Source: Juglans regia
Lineage: Eukaryota > Streptophyta > Magnoliopsida > Fagales > Juglandaceae
DNA: 64,000 nucleotides
Direction: 5' to 3'
NCBI RefSeq assembly: GCF_001411555.2
Contig: NC_049912.1
Span: forward strand, 20,754,341 to 20,818,340
Below, in pieces: positions 34,087 to 46,526 of this stretch; position 1 is the first letter of the stretch, and each line of letters begins with the position of its first letter. The position numbers and the translations under genes were made by a program. The notes below the pieces were generated by a model, which was not told the DNA's origin, did no database searches, and saw nothing but the letters and a program-made list of their open reading frames with translations.

Positions 34087-35461
34087 TAATTGCAATATAG
34101 GAAAGGTTTAGATGTAAAATTACCATTATTTATGGAAGAATGCCAATTTGAAGTTTATTTATTTTTTCTTTCTTAAAGGTATTTCTAAAAAATTTCAATT
34201 CAACTATTTATTCTAGACCGATCGAACAGTATATAATCTTGGCTTCGTCCGTGTTTGTGAAATGTCTAAAATACTTATGAGGAGTATCGTGCAGCTTACT
34301 GTGTTGTTGCCAAAGAATCTGTTGGCAAGCAGATATCCTTTGCATTCTTGGAACGGATGAAGGTGGACTTTAGGAAAAGATATGGGGGTGGTAAAGCAGA
34401 TACAGCAAACGCCAAAAGTCTTAACAAGGAGTTCGGGTATGTTCATTCGTATAAAAAATCCCCACTCATGCATGCATTTGAACTTAAAACTCTTATACTA
34501 GAGGGTGACAAATGAAGTGAATTTAAATCTACAGGCCAATCATGAAAGAGCACATGAATTACCTTATTGACCATGCTGAAGAGATTGAGAAGGTGTTAAA
34601 AGTGAACGCCCAAGTTACACAACTTAAAAGTATTATGCTGGAGAATATTGACAAGGTAATAATACTTTTGTCTTGAAGAATAATATGCTCTCTTTGCCCC
34701 CATACTGTGCATTTGCTCGAATTTAATGGGCTAGCTGTTCATGTGACTGGCTTATGAAACTATTTAGAAGATAGAACTGCTATGGTCATCAAGAAATTTC
34801 ACAAAAAGAAACAGACAAACTGACATGACTTCATATGATACATTATATCTACTTTATAACAAAAGTAAATTTACAATCTAACGTACCATATTAAACCACG
34901 TTAGTTTGTGAATATACTTTTATGAGATATTTTTGTGGCTAAAGCAATATTTCTCTTTAGAAGATTGTTATTATTTGGGTGAAATCTTCGGATCTGGAGG
35001 ACTGGATCGATGTCCTAGTGGGCGGCTGTACTTCCCTTTTTATGCTGTATGCATGTGTCCTCTTGCACCCATCATCCTTGCTTGCTTAAGTTGTGCATCA
35101 TTACACAACCAAGCAACGGATCGAAGCTGCGGCTTATGTTATTTGATTTTGTATACACGTTTCAGGTTCTTGTTAGGGGGGAACATATAATGGAAATTGA
35201 TGTCAAGGCTAAAGATTTACACGATCAGGTAATTGAGAGAGCAGGACCAGCTTTTGCATGGATCTTTGTCTTGGCTTGGTACTGAGCAAACTTGTTATTT
35301 GCAAATTGCAGGCCCAACAGTACAAAGTACGTGGAACACAACTTAAACGGAAGATGTGGTATCAAAACATGAAAATAAAGCTGGTGTTTCTTGGAATCTT
35401 AGTACTCCTCATTCTAGTAATCTGGCTTTCTATTTGCCGTGGATTTGACTGCACCAACTAG
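33245..35461 (+). CDS. VAMP724: VAMP7-type R-SNARE, VAMP724-like
   Basis: Longin-type vesicle SNARE that pairs with Qa/Qb/Qc SNAREs in membrane fusion. Exons 33245-33434, 34295-34436, 34535-34655, 35166-35228 and 35312-35461 (666 nt, 221 residues), all GT-AG with matching phases. Order: longin domain (about 1-125, [52 protein letters not shown]); R-SNARE helix (about 126-185) with the central Arg in VLVRGE; Lys/Arg-Trp linker ([12 protein letters not shown]); C-terminal membrane anchor ([20 protein letters not shown]). Wording is closest to VAMP724. Exon 4 diverges from the usual R-SNARE sequence ([12 protein letters not shown]). The start follows a GA tract directly and begins [10 protein letters not shown], as expected. 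Confidence 0.94.
34054..34085. repeat. (AT)n microsatellite in VAMP intron 1
   Basis: About 16 AT units. Confidence 0.9.
34760..34965. repeat. Palindromic MITE in VAMP intron 3
   Basis: GACAAACTGACATGACTTCA and CACGTTAGTTTGTGAATATA form inverted halves. Same family as the element at 37.1 kb. Confidence 0.6.
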
Positions 35462-35867
35462 TAGAAATAAATTCTTCTTTATTTGTTTAGGTCCAATTTA
35501 ATCAATTACTCATCCGTGTGGTTGTTATACAATGTGGAGTACTTCGATCGTCATATACACTCCCATATGATCATGTATATACTTGTAATAGTTTTCAAGG
35601 TTCTGGTTCATTTTTGCTGGGAAATTTATCGTCAAATTGCAAAACTTTTACCAAACAATTGTTAGAACATACATAGGTGCGCGCACCATATGAATATTGG
35701 GACAGTGTCGTACCTCAAAACTTGTCCCGGCCAGTTGTCTTGATGTAGATTGAATGTGCATTTAAATGGGGCTGTTTATGGTACAACTGAATGAGCACTA
35801 TCGAATCGATTGAAGAGTTATGCTGTTTACAAGTTTGATTTGTAAACACAACTTTTGTGTTCGGTTG

Positions 35868-36072
35868 TTGAATCAAATTCAACTCATCTCAAAGTAATTA
35901 TTAATGGGACTTACTACCTTTTAACCTAAAAAGTTAAACTTATCTCAACTTACTTCATACTTTTTAACCTAAAAAGTTAAACTTCTCTCAATTTAAAAAT
36001 ATTAAATCCATCTTAATGGGATCCACAAAATATTACTATTCATAAGTCAACTCAACTCAACATTCAAATGTA
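35868..36072. repeat. GAGATGAG-type MITE (long subfamily)
   Basis: GTTGTTGAATCAAATTCAAC at the left; TCAACTCAACTCAACATTCA at the right. The centre has two copies of TTTTTAACCTAAAAAGTTAA. Confidence 0.55.
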
Positions 36073-36268
36073 GCTGTAAAATTATATGTTTAGTATGTCA
36101 ATGAACGGGTTTGTGATTGTACGATAAAAAACAGACAGAAAAAATTTTAAACACAAATACTTTTTTTTTTTTACGCTAATTAATGTGATGGGTTATGTTA
36201 CTCATCATCCCACATTACATAACATACATATTTTAATTTTTTTTCTTGTTAAACTAATTAAGTTGTTT

Positions 36269-36360
36269 TACTTATCATTCATACACCACATATTTGTTAT
36301 GAAAAAAAAGAAAAAAAATTAAAAAATATGTGATTTGTGTTGTATGAAAATGATAAGTAG
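36269..36360. repeat. Long imperfect hairpin
   Basis: ACTTATCATTCATACACCAC and GTTGTATGAAAATGATAAGT face each other across an A-rich loop. Probable small MITE. Confidence 0.6.
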
Positions 36361-36716
36361 AATTATTTTAATGTGATATATTTTGGTACATTATAAAACA
36401 AACTTATGGTGGTTTTCGTATAATCCAAATTTATTCCAACTAGTGGTTTTCGTATTGGACCCATCATTGGGCCGCAAGACTAAAGCCTTTAAAGCTCTGC
36501 TAAAGTGGGCTGACAGATACATTTTGCTTTGACACTTCCAAGTGTTACATCTCCCATCATGGTTGGTCAGACAATTTGACAAATAGGGGGTCCAAATGCT
36601 CCCCATGCTTTGAAGCTTGTCGCATTTTGACGGCAAGGGTTAAGCCGAACCTCAACCCAAATTAAAATTACAAGGAGCTTTGCTCACTTCCTTTTCAGAT
36701 TGGTGAATGTCCTCAA

Positions 36717-37022
36717 CCGAAGTTTAATTTCAAATATTTAATTTTTTCATTTAATCATTACTTAATTATGTTAATTTTTTCAAACTTTCAAATAAAATAT
36801 AAAAAATAATTCAACTTTTTTAAATCTCAAAATAAAATTATATTAAAAATTATATTATAATAATATTTTAAAATTATATTATTTTTATTCATCTTTTTCT
36901 CTCTCATTTCTCAAAATCTCATAAAGCATTTTAACTCAAATAATTTTACTATTATTTATAAACTATTTCAATACTATTTACAGATTTTTCATCTCATCTC
37001 AACATCTAAACATATTCTTAAT
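36717..37022. repeat. GAGATGAG-type MITE, reverse orientation
   Basis: Ends CATCTCATCTCAACATCTAA; interior CAAACTTTCAAATAAAATAT and TTTTACTATTATTTATAAAC fit the family. Confidence 0.5.
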
Positions 37023-37107
37023 CAACCAAATTGATATGGCCGTGTAGTTTTAATGACCTTTTATGACGATAACTTAAAATACGTCATATCAACAAATGTG
37101 TATACAT

Positions 37108-37305
37108 TATTGAGAAATACTTTAGCCATAAAGAGATTCTATAAAAATAAACTCACAAACTGACGTGAATTGATGTGATACATTAAATTGTAAAACTATT
37201 TTTTTTTTATAAAATAGATCTAACATATCATATGAAATCATGTCAGTTTGTGAGTTTATTTTTATAAGAATTTATTTTTATAGTTATAATACTTCTCTTC
37301 GTGGG
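37108..37305. repeat. Palindromic MITE
   Basis: Nearly the whole element is two inverted halves: AAAAATAAACTCACAAACTG on the left and CAGTTTGTGAGTTTATTTTT on the right. Same family as the copy in VAMP intron 3. Confidence 0.75.
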
Positions 37306-38621
37306 TTTCTTTTTTGTAGATGTATGTTGTTTCAACACAAGAAATAAAAGATATTGATCATAAACAATTGATAAGTTTGTGTCTTTTCGAGATAATATTA
37401 GGTAAATTTCGCAGATCTAGTATATCATGTTTTCTTCCCATGCACGTTTGAACTCTTTTAAAGGCATGAGGTCGTTGTAATGTCCCTAGCCTACTATATA
37501 AATATATAATTCACAGTCCAATTATGCATGATATATATTTTATTAAAAAGTTTTATGACTTAGAAGCATTATAAGTCATGGTTTGCCAACCTTACCACAC
37601 TTATTAATTGAGTTTCCCCATGAAATTAAGTTAGGCGCCGGCTGGAAAATTAAGCACCAGTACTACTGACTAGGAAGAATATATAATATATATAGCTAGC
37701 TAGCTAGCTAATTCGTTCCGTTCCACGCGATCGAGCATGCATGTAGTTTGAAAAACACATGAAAAAGATACAAACACTTTTGAGGAATATGATTCATTCA
37801 TTCATGATGATGTTCGTCATATAATATTTGTGGGCGGTGATTAGAGTCTCAGAGTACGTAGATCGAGTACTATATAAAATATGCAAGTTTCTATATATTT
37901 CATCTTTTTGGAATAGATCACATGATCATGCATTATTATTGGCTATTGAAAAGTGTTGATTACATATATATATATATATATATATATTAATAATACAGCA
38001 GCTTGGATTGCTTTAATTTGGAGGAAAGTGACAACCTCCATGCATATATGCATGGCATCTTGTCATGGCTGGGCATCGGAAAAACTTGATGGGTTAGCCT
38101 ATTGGAGCATATATATTCGCATATAAGTCGTCGGACAATTGTTAATTAATTATAATTAATATGAAAGTATCCGAACATTATAAAATTGACTAAAGGATAC
38201 ATGCACATTAATTATTATTATTTTTTTATCGAGATAAACAACAATTTCTTGTAACAGTACGTGAATTATGAACTTAAGTTTGAAGCCTAATTAACTTCAT
38301 TTTCTTTTTGAAAAAAAAAATGTTTATCAGTTTAAATTTTGTCTCTTAATTTCAATCACATTGATTGACATGACACTTCATCATGTTGATGGTGTGTAGT
38401 GTAAAGACTTTTAAATAAATCTGGAATTATTGCATTTTAAATAGTGTTTTATTTGGATGGTTTGTTTTTTAAATCACTTAACATTAGTTTGTGTGACTAG
38501 AGATCATAACAAATTCAAGATGAAGATTAACAATTCTTTAAAGTGAAATAATATCCCACGTATTGAGTTGAGCATCTAGGTTTGCATGTAGAAGAGTGTC
38601 AAAACACCAATATAGTGATCT
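37306..38621. other. Gene-free spacer
   Basis: Low-complexity AT sequence with GCTAGCTAGCTAGC near 37695 and an (AT)n tract near 37963-37988. Nothing coding. Confidence 0.5.
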
Positions 38622-38866
38622 AGCTATGTTTGGATTATGAGGTACTGATCTTAGATGATTTGAGTTAATCTGTGAATAATAGTATTTTGTGGGTTCCATA
38701 GAGATGTGTTTGAATGCAAATAGGTTAATATATGTGTTTAAATGTATGATGTACGTTAAAATGAGTTTAACTTTTTTTATGAAAAGTTGAAAAAAAGTAA
38801 TGGATCTCATCAATAATTAGTTTGGGATGAGTTGAGCTCATTCCAACAACCAAACACAACCTTTAG
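38622..38866. repeat. GAGATGAG-type MITE (long subfamily)
   Basis: ATGTTTGGATTATGAGGTAC at the left; GATGAGTTGAGCTCATTCCA and ACAACCAAACACAACC at the right. Inverse of the 35.9-kb copy. Confidence 0.6.
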
Positions 38867-39116
38867 TGCTCTCTCCATGGCTTAATTGATTTGTTTCCCT
38901 TATAACCTAACTCGGATAACACTTGCTCATGTTTTTTTTTTTTGTTCTTTGTTTTTGTTTTTGTTTTTTCATTTGAAATCAAAACTAGAAGCATCATCAT
39001 GGCATTCATTTTCTAATTATCACTTGTTAACGTTGTGTTTTGCACGCTTTTGGGTTTGGTTCCAGCAACTTAAATCTTTAGATCTTAGGCCTGTAAAAGA
39101 TAGGAATGAAGGCAAT

Positions 39117-39665
39117 TGAGAGAGGGCAGCCTTGGGGTCGGGGAGTCTCCAATGCCAAAGTTAGTAAATTTTATTGAAAATTTGTAAATAAGTGAGAAAG
39201 TCTAAAGATCAGAGAGACGTTTCTCATACCTGAGACTTGTTATTTATACCATGAGTCTAAGGGAAACAGATTGTGTCTGTCCCTAAGGAGTCTGTGCCCT
39301 TCATATTGTTCCTTCTGTCAGAGTCATTTAATACGGCGTGGCTCTACTACGACATCATTAATATGACGTGTAGCTTGGGTAGTGGTGCCATTAATACGTC
39401 GTAGTTTCCTGGCTTTGCTTTTATCATTTGTGATCCGTCGTTGTTTCCATATCAAAGGATTGAGGGTTCTTTGTGTTTTCCGTTATGTTTTGTACAAGTT
39501 TTCATGATCAAAGCGTGACCGAGTGATGTCAGACAGGTTTATCTCGTCAGTCACTTGATTCCTGTAGGCATCTCGCTTCATGGGTGATCTTAGGACCCTA
39601 TGATCGAGTACTGGGCCGAGGCCAAGTAGGCCTTGTGAAGTAGGGAAAATCTCCTTACACCACTA
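39117..39665. repeat. Dispersed repeat, possible solo LTR
   Basis: On the minus strand it starts near TGTAAGGAGATTTTCCCTAC and ends near GGAGACTCCCCGACCCCAAG. The style is LTR-like, but no target duplication is convincing; AATTG occurs at both sides only if the ends are shifted. Class uncertain. Confidence 0.3.
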
Positions 39666-40534
39666 ATTGTCACGATCATACTAAATATATAGTCAAAGAT
39701 CGGGCAAGTTAACATCTTTTGGGGATCTGAAATTCATAAAAAAAAAAAAAAAAAAAAAAGAATGAAACCCCATGCATGGGAGGACAAAGAAAGATCTCAA
39801 GTGCCCCATTCTTTGTGGATAGGGTGAAAGAAAGAAGAGCTTTCTTTCTCTCCTCGTTATATTCATTGATGAGTTATGGATGAAGGCCAATGTGAACAAG
39901 GTGGAACTTGACTACTCAATGAAAAAGTGCATTGTAGCCTTTTCAAAGAAGGAATGGGAGCAGCTAGCTTTGAATGAGAAAGAGGAAAGGAAAGGAAAGG
40001 GCTCTCTATCTACTCTTTCTCGACCTTCTTTTTTGGGCGGGCTTTCTTCTTCTAGAGTAGTATTTGCCACACGTGTTAATTGATAAGTGATCTTATCCAC
40101 AGTACGTACGATCAGTAATTAGTTTGTATTTGTAATGCCTGTGTGCTCTTTATCATCAAGTGTACGTAGAGGGTATATCATTCCCCCCCTCCCCCGGCCC
40201 CCTTCCAAAAAAAAAAACCTTTAAAGCACAGGTGCTTTGAAACCCTGCATACATCCATGATTTTGCCAAAAGTTCGGATTCATGCGTCGATCGTTGATTC
40301 GTTTCAGTACTACAGTAGCTAATTAAATCCTAAAAGTATATATACCTGCACGAGAGGCAGAAACAAGGAAAGATCAAACCCTTCCCCCACAATTAATATT
40401 TATATAAGATTTAAAATTCAAATAAAAATATTAAATTTAGTAATTTTAACGAAGTTACAATATTAATAATTATTATAATATGAGTCGTAAAATTAATTAA
40501 TTATAATATGAAGCATTATTTTTGACATATGTTG
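39666..40534. other. Unassigned sequence
   Basis: A 67-codon open frame (39880-40083) has no recognisable family. Parts such as AGCTTTCTTTCTCTCCTCG have a composition seen in plant mitochondrial DNA, but that is only an impression. Confidence 0.3.
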
Positions 40535-40730
40535 AGGTTTGGGGAGGTGAGATGAGAATTTTGTGTTTTGTTTTAGTGTTTAAAATATTATATTTTAGTA
40601 TTATTATTGTTTTGAGATTTGAAAAAGTTGAATTGTTTATTATATTTTGTATGGAGATTTGAAAAATGTGTAATGGTGAGATAAGATGATATGAGAATTT
40701 TGTGTCTCATCCCACCCCCCAAACCTGCCA
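40535..40730. repeat. GAGATGAG-type MITE
   Basis: TTTGGGGAGGTGAGATGAGA at the left; CATCCCACCCCCCAAACC at the right. Core ATTGTTTTGAGATTTGAAAA. Confidence 0.65.
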
Positions 40731-40984
40731 AATAATTTCTTGATTAATTCAGACAAAGTGGGCATGCAAGATCTTGATTATTAATAAAGCCGGAAGTGGT
40801 CTTATATATATAAAATACCAATATATATATGAGAAAACTTTCATGCCGATCGAGCTGTTCATACTCAAATAACAGCCCTCCAATAAAATTTGTTCATGTA
40901 AGTTCTTCATTTTACATCTTGTGCGCCTTGGCCTACACCTGGCCAAAAACTTACAAAACTCCTCATGTGCCCTCTTCCTCTTCC

Positions 40985-41138
40985 ACCAAAGCACGCATTA
41001 CAAACCAAAGTGAGATCTCAATGGACCTTATTTTTGAGCTGCGACGGATGAAGCTCGACCCCCAAAGCACCCATCCCAAACCAAAGTGAGATCTTGACGA
41101 ACCTGGTTTTCGAGACGCAAGGGACGAATTGAGAGAGA
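40985..41138. repeat. Tandem duplication, 77-bp unit
   Basis: Both copies start CCAAAGCAC and contain CAAACCAAAGTGAGATCT. They have diverged at a modest number of sites. Confidence 0.8.
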
Positions 41139-41441
41139 AAGAGTGTGAGTGAGCTTGGTGGAGTTCTTCACAAAGGCAAGTAAGTCTCTTTTGCAAATGC
41201 AGTGTAAAGTACCCTCATTTTTTAATATCATGCTGAGTCTTGTCTTGGAGGCAAATCTCATTTATGGTATTGATTGTAATTTGTGCTAAGGGAATATGTA
41301 GGCATGTGGATTGACAATGCAGTAGATAAATGAATAGAAGTGTTTGTAAAAAAGACTCAAAGATATATGGAAATTGTTGCAGTAGGAAGGACTCTTGTGC
41401 GACATTGCAAGTCTGTCTGCACTACCAACTTTCATTAAGGA

Positions 41442-41672
41442 GATGTTTGGATTCAAAACCCACCTCAACTCATCTCAACTTATCTCATCTCATCATTACA
41501 ACTTTCTCAAATTCCCACACAAAATATAATAAACAATTCAACTTTTTCAAATCTCAAAATAATTTTTCTAAATTTTCACATCAACTATATTAAATAATTT
41601 AATTTTTATTCTACTATTCACAAATCAACTCAACCCATCTCAACTCATCTCTGAATCAAAACCTTTCCTTAG
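41442..41672. repeat. GAGATGAG-type MITE, reverse orientation
   Basis: AGATGTTTGGATTCAAAACC at the left; CATCTCTGAATCAAAACCTT at the right. Interior TCATTACAACTTTCTCAAAT. Confidence 0.65.
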
Positions 41673-42375
41673 TGTTCTTGAAATTCATGTATGCACTCCA
41701 TGAATCACATGATTAAATTTAAGTCCAGAGGGAATAATTTAAGGCCAAAATCACATTCTTTTGTCAAGATCATAGGCTTTATTCTCTTGGTGGTTGCAAA
41801 TACAAGGCTCAAATAGTCTATGTATCATGATATAGCTTGACAAAAGCCAGACACTTCCAAAATAACTAATAAATCTATAGAACATGGTGGGGGTGACGGA
41901 GCTTGGTGGCGGTGACGGGTCCGGTGTCTCAAGGTGAGGCGACGTCTAGTTTTGCCGATATCTGCGATATGAGGTCTGGTTTCGTTAGAGGCAATGAGGC
42001 ATGCACGAATGAGATGAAAAGGGGTCTAATTTGCCTTTTATGAAGTTCCCTACGTGTCTCATTCTAATTGGGGGCTGTTAAACTCATAAGACTAGCCGGG
42101 CTGTTCCAAAGAAGAACTGTATAAATATATCGATGCAAAAAAATAAGAACGATGATCGAGTTATTTAGCCTTCGGAACAAGCTAGCTATAATTGTGCAAG
42201 CATCCGATAGATAGAGTAGTGCTACTACTACGCATGCATATAATATAGGAATATAGGAATATTGTCCTAGCTGGCCGGACGTGATCTCACTGTAAGAGGC
42301 TTGTTTTTTTCTCACGGACAATTTTTGTGTCATCAGTTAAGTATTTGCCATGATAGTAGATCTTGAAAAAAAAAA
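41673..42375. other. Gene-free spacer
   Basis: No coding or repeat signal I can support. Confidence 0.4.
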
Positions 42376-42409
42376 CACTAGTGGAAAAAAAACTAAATTT
42401 CTTGTAGTG
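42376..42409. mobile_element. Minimal CACTA-like remnant
   Basis: CACTAGTGGAAAAAAAA and TTTCTTGTAGTG, the two kinds of CACTA termini, sit only a few bases apart. No target duplication is clear. Confidence 0.4.
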
Positions 42410-43053
42410 GGACCATATATATTAATTAAATAAATTGTCCCATTTGCTTAGTAGCATACGTACGTGGGATATGACCTGCATGCCATGCATCCAACCATAT
42501 GTATTTATATTATTGTATTGATCGAGCTAGCTAGCTATGAGTACTCGTCCCCCATATAAATGCCCTAGCTGTCGATCGGTAGACTTAATTAATTATGTGG
42601 AGGAATTAATCAACCGGCCGGCCGGCCTGTTCATACTAAGTATATTTTTCCTTTTTATTAGCAAATTAACTAAAATTACAAAGTCAAAAACGCCGGGAAG
42701 ATTTGAAGATGAAGTAAAGCTACGATTCAGGCGGCTGAGCACTGATTGAATGTATGAGAAATAATATTCTTCCTTCTAGCTACAACAATATTGGAAGTCG
42801 TCCGTCAACTAACGATACTGTGCGTATTAAAATTGACACTTCTATATATGAATGTAAGCAATATTGTAATAAAATTGAGTGCATGTATGAGAATTCTTCC
42901 GCAAACATTAATTATTGGAATTGGTTCGTCGTAATAAAATAATTTGCATGCATTTGATCTATAAATTGAAGTGATTTTTCATAAATTCATATATATTTTA
43001 GAGCTCTCATAATATATATATATATATATATGTCCGTTACGACATTAAGCCTG

Positions 43054-43193
43054 CATTACAATAAAAATGACCATTTGTGATAAATTATATGCGATGAAAA
43101 TAGTTATTTACGACTAAAATAAATTCATTTTGATAGAAAATAGTCATTTTTATAAGAAATAACTAACCACAACTGAGCATTTTTCTTGTAGTG
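43054..43193. mobile_element. CACTA-type MITE
   Basis: The right end, reverse complemented, is CACTACAAGAAAAATG; the left is CATTACAATAAAAATGA. The interior alternates AATAGTTATTT and AAAATAGTCATTT. Flanking triplets CTG/CCG are a near-match for a 3-bp duplication. Confidence 0.6.
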
Positions 43194-43199
43194 CCGGTA

Positions 43200-43461
43200 C
43201 TAATCTTCCGATCTATTATGAGACGGTGGTTAATTTTGATTGGTTATAATAACATGATTAAGTGAATTAATTATAATCCTATATATATATGCATGGGATC
43301 GATACAATTAGGATTTGCTTATTCCAAAGTACTAATTTAGGCTCAACATTAATTAGGGGCCGAAGGTGTGATTATATATATAATTTATAAATGACAATTG
43401 AAATATAATACAAAATATGGGAGTTCCTAATTCCTTTATAAATTAATATATACTCAAAATC

Positions 43462-43492
<31 letters not shown>

Positions 43493-43620
43493 CACACACT
43501 ACTTGCATGTCAGATAGAATAGATCAAAAAGGTTGCTTTCACTAAATCAATCATTAATATTGAAAGGTTGCTTTCACTAAAGGGCCAATTTTATTTTATT
43601 TTTATAAGATATTTGCAGCA

Positions 43621-43659
<39 letters not shown>

Positions 43660-44694
43660 GTATGTAAGTGATAGATCTTTTGTTTCGTCGGCCGTAGGAT
43701 ATTTAGATTTTTGTACGTTGGGTAATGTTGGCACCAGCTGGCAACTTACCATAAGGGAATTGTCCTTCTTCTTTGGGCATGCATGGGCGCCTAGCACGCT
43801 AGCTCTGTGATATCTGGTCCTGCTCGATCATCCTTTGGTTTGGATAAATTGTTGTCCTTTTCCCGTTTCTGGATATATAGATTTTCTATTCTGGGTTAAG
43901 CATTTATATATATATATATATATATATTGCTATGTCAGATAAAATATTTTTATTTTATTTTTTTAGGGGGTGGCCATGTCCAGCATCCAGATAAAATCTT
44001 GCTACTTCAAGACAACTGATCTTGTATGTATTAAAGGTAATCTTGTTTTTGTCATTATTCCAGTTTTTAGGCCAATTAACATCATGGCCAGCGACCTTAT
44101 TTATGATTAATTATTTTTAATAAAAATAATTTATTTTTATCGTAAAAAATTATAAATATTAATATCATATATTATTACCTATATAAATATTTCGATTAAC
44201 GGAATAATATTATTTCTGCAAAAAGAGTTTCTTTGAGAGACTGAGACCTTAAATTGGAATAAGAATGTTGAGGAGACGTTTATTCTAAAAGTCATGCACT
44301 AGTGTTGTAGCTAGCTAGCCAGCTGGTCGAGCAGACTGTCTGCTGAGGTGACCCTCGCATGAAAAGTTATGCAAGATCATGTGTATGTACGTGCAGCTTC
44401 CACTCGCTCAGCCGGCCAACAGATAAATTAAATGAATGAAAATATCATGTGAACAGTAAGATCGATCAGTCATGTTAAGAGATGGATCACATGATTGATT
44501 ACGTACTACATAGCAATTTTGATTAATTTAGAAACAATTTTGAACTTCCTGATCTTGTTGGATGAATTATTGGTACGAAAAGAGAGTTTTTTTGGAACAA
44601 AAAGTTTCACCAGCCTTAAAAACCACTTAATGATGTGTGGTACGTACTAAAAGCAGCTAGCTAGCTGGGGCAATTCGGAGATTTCGAATGCTTT

Positions 44695-44743
<49 letters not shown>

Positions 44744-45110
44744 AGGAGACAAAAGATGCGAACTCATGTCCTTCTCTTGTGCAGAAGAAAATGGACAGAC
44801 TCGTCCACTTGGGTATCAACACGTCGCAGAACAGCCTTTTCATGACCCAAAGCAAAATGGATGGCTCCACCAAAGTCATAAATGATGACCCACTTCTTGC
44901 CCTCCCACACTAAAGAGATCATCTGCTTCTAATTCATGGCCAATGCTCAGTACTACTCCTATTCAAACGTCTGCAATATTTCCTTCCCCAAGTTTTTCTT
45001 CTTTTGATCTTTTAAGCTAGGTTTCTTTATTAAATTACACCAAAAATGGGAATTATATAAAGAAAATAAAAATAAATAAATAAATAAGGAGAAGAAAAAG
45101 TAGTATATAT
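43200..45110. other. AT-dinucleotide-rich gene-free interval
   Basis: Several long (AT)n tracts (43463-43486, 43623-43657, 43905-43928, 44702-44740). A short frame after 44761 (KKMDRLVHLGINTSQ...) is not recognised. Confidence 0.5.
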
Positions 45111-45570
45111 ATATATATATATATATAAATATGAAAAAGAAATTCCATTGAACAAAGGCAACGAGAATTTACAGAAACATTACAAGCATTGCTCACCAAC
45201 CGGACGTACAAGACCAGACCCTTAAACTACATTAATTAGCTTCCCTACCTATGCGCACAAGCTTGACGACCTAAACGATCATTTTTTTTTCCAGGAAAAG
45301 ACCGATAAATGGAAATCAGAGACCAAGTACTAAACTAGACTGATGATGGGATGATCGAAACTAATATTATAGTCACGGTCAAGTAGGAAACCCACCTCCC
45401 GTAAGAAAAAGCATAAAGCAGTTAATTCTTGAGCACAAACAAACGCTTATAAAGAGACGAGATATTGCATTGATACGCGAGGAGCTAGCTAGTTAGCAAG
45501 CAAACCATGCACGAACGACGACGTGGAACCACAGGCTAAGAGCCGGGCCGGACAAGAACTAGTAGAACTA

Positions 45571-45888
45571 CTACATGTCCTTGACTTCGAACATGTTACG
45601 GTTTTTGACGACGATATCGAACATGTGCATGGACTTGAACCTGCTGAAATCCTTGGGGAGAGAGATGAGGTGGACTGTGGATGGTTTGTGGAACTGGAGG
45701 AGGTCTGGGTCCTTGTAGTACCTCTCCCACCCAAGCGACAACAGCTTGCGCTCCAGGGCCGCGTACGAGGTAATCACCTCGTTGCTAGGCGTGTGGACTA
45801 GCACCTTGCGCCGCGCATCCAATGACTCCGCCGCCGGGTTCTCAACCAGGCGAACAACACCGTCCTTGAAAACCCATACACCAGACAT
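45571..45888 (-). CDS. Flowering-promoting factor 1-like protein (FPF1 family)
   Basis: Small plant-specific protein of 105 residues, single exon. It starts [20 protein letters not shown] and continues with [56 protein letters not shown] and [13 protein letters not shown], which is the FPF1 family from end to end. Family members promote flowering and gibberellin-linked growth; the biochemical activity is unknown. It is a few residues shorter than classic FPF1 (about 110) because the loop after ENP is short. The coding part is clearly GC-richer than its surroundings. A CT/GA-rich leader and a TATA box at 46021-46030 lie upstream. Intact. Confidence 0.95.
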   Translation of the reverse strand: MSGVWVFKDGVVRLVENPAAESLDARRKVLVHTPSNEVITSYAALERKLLSLGWERYYKDPDLLQFHKPSTVHLISLPKDFSRFKSMHMFDIVVKNRNMFEVKDM

Positions 45889-46020
45889 TCTTTTTACTCT
45901 TTCTCTCTCTCTCTCTCTGAGAAGCTCTTTAATTAGAGAGGTGTTTTCAGTGAGAATATATATGTAAGACGAACTTAATTGTTAGCTTGTAGATGGAGCA
46001 GCAAAGGGTTCGAGCAGGTG

Positions 46021-46030
46021 TATTTATATA
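46021..46030 (-). promoter_or_regulatory. TATA box of the FPF1-like gene
   Basis: TATATAAATA on the minus strand, 133 bases before the ATG, ahead of a (CT)n leader near 45900-45920. Confidence 0.65.
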
Positions 46031-46142
46031 GGAGAGAAGAAGAGTACGTACGTGGCAATTATATATTAATATATATAATTTTATTTGGTTTGAAATATTT
46101 ATGGGTGTAGAAGATGTACGTAGGTTATACATGTGGGGTCCG

Positions 46143-46143
<1 letters not shown>

Positions 46144-46169
<26 letters not shown>
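46144..46169. repeat. (AT)n microsatellite upstream of the FPF1-like gene
   Basis: About 13 AT units in the promoter region. Confidence 0.85.
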
Positions 46170-46176
<7 letters not shown>

Positions 46177-46495
46177 GAGGGGAGGGCCCCATGGACACAG
46201 TTGGGGTCAGGGTGTTTGGGAAATAAGATTGGTGGGCATAATCGGATTGAGGGGAATCCGTGGTCCTTTTTTTTTTCCCAGTCTTTAACAGGCCGGCCAG
46301 CTTGGGAATCTTTGTTTTGTTTGTAGACATAAATATATTAATTAGATTAGGACGTCTTATTCTAGAAATTAAAGATCATTATAAAGTTTAACAGAAAATG
46401 ACTTTATTGTCATGTATTTGTTGACGTAGTAGTAGTACTTGTCAAAATTGTACATGATCATCTTTACGGATCATTACCAGTACTGCCGATATTTG

Positions 46496-46526
<31 letters not shown>

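Noticed and set aside
39880..40083. Small frame starting MKANVNKVELDYS and possible mitochondrial insertion
   Set aside because: No family recognised and no splice or promoter context. The mitochondrial impression rests on composition alone.
42537..42749. 70-codon frame starting MSTRPPYKCPSCRSVDL
   Set aside because: Begins with a CxxC but has no partner ligands; the rest is low-complexity and AT-rich. Lies in a gene-free interval without promoter signals.
44761..44930. Exon-like frame KKMDRLVHLGINTSQ after an AG
   Set aside because: No family match and no partner exon; only suggestive.
45523..45801. 92-codon plus-strand frame
   Set aside because: Antisense shadow of the FPF1-like gene.
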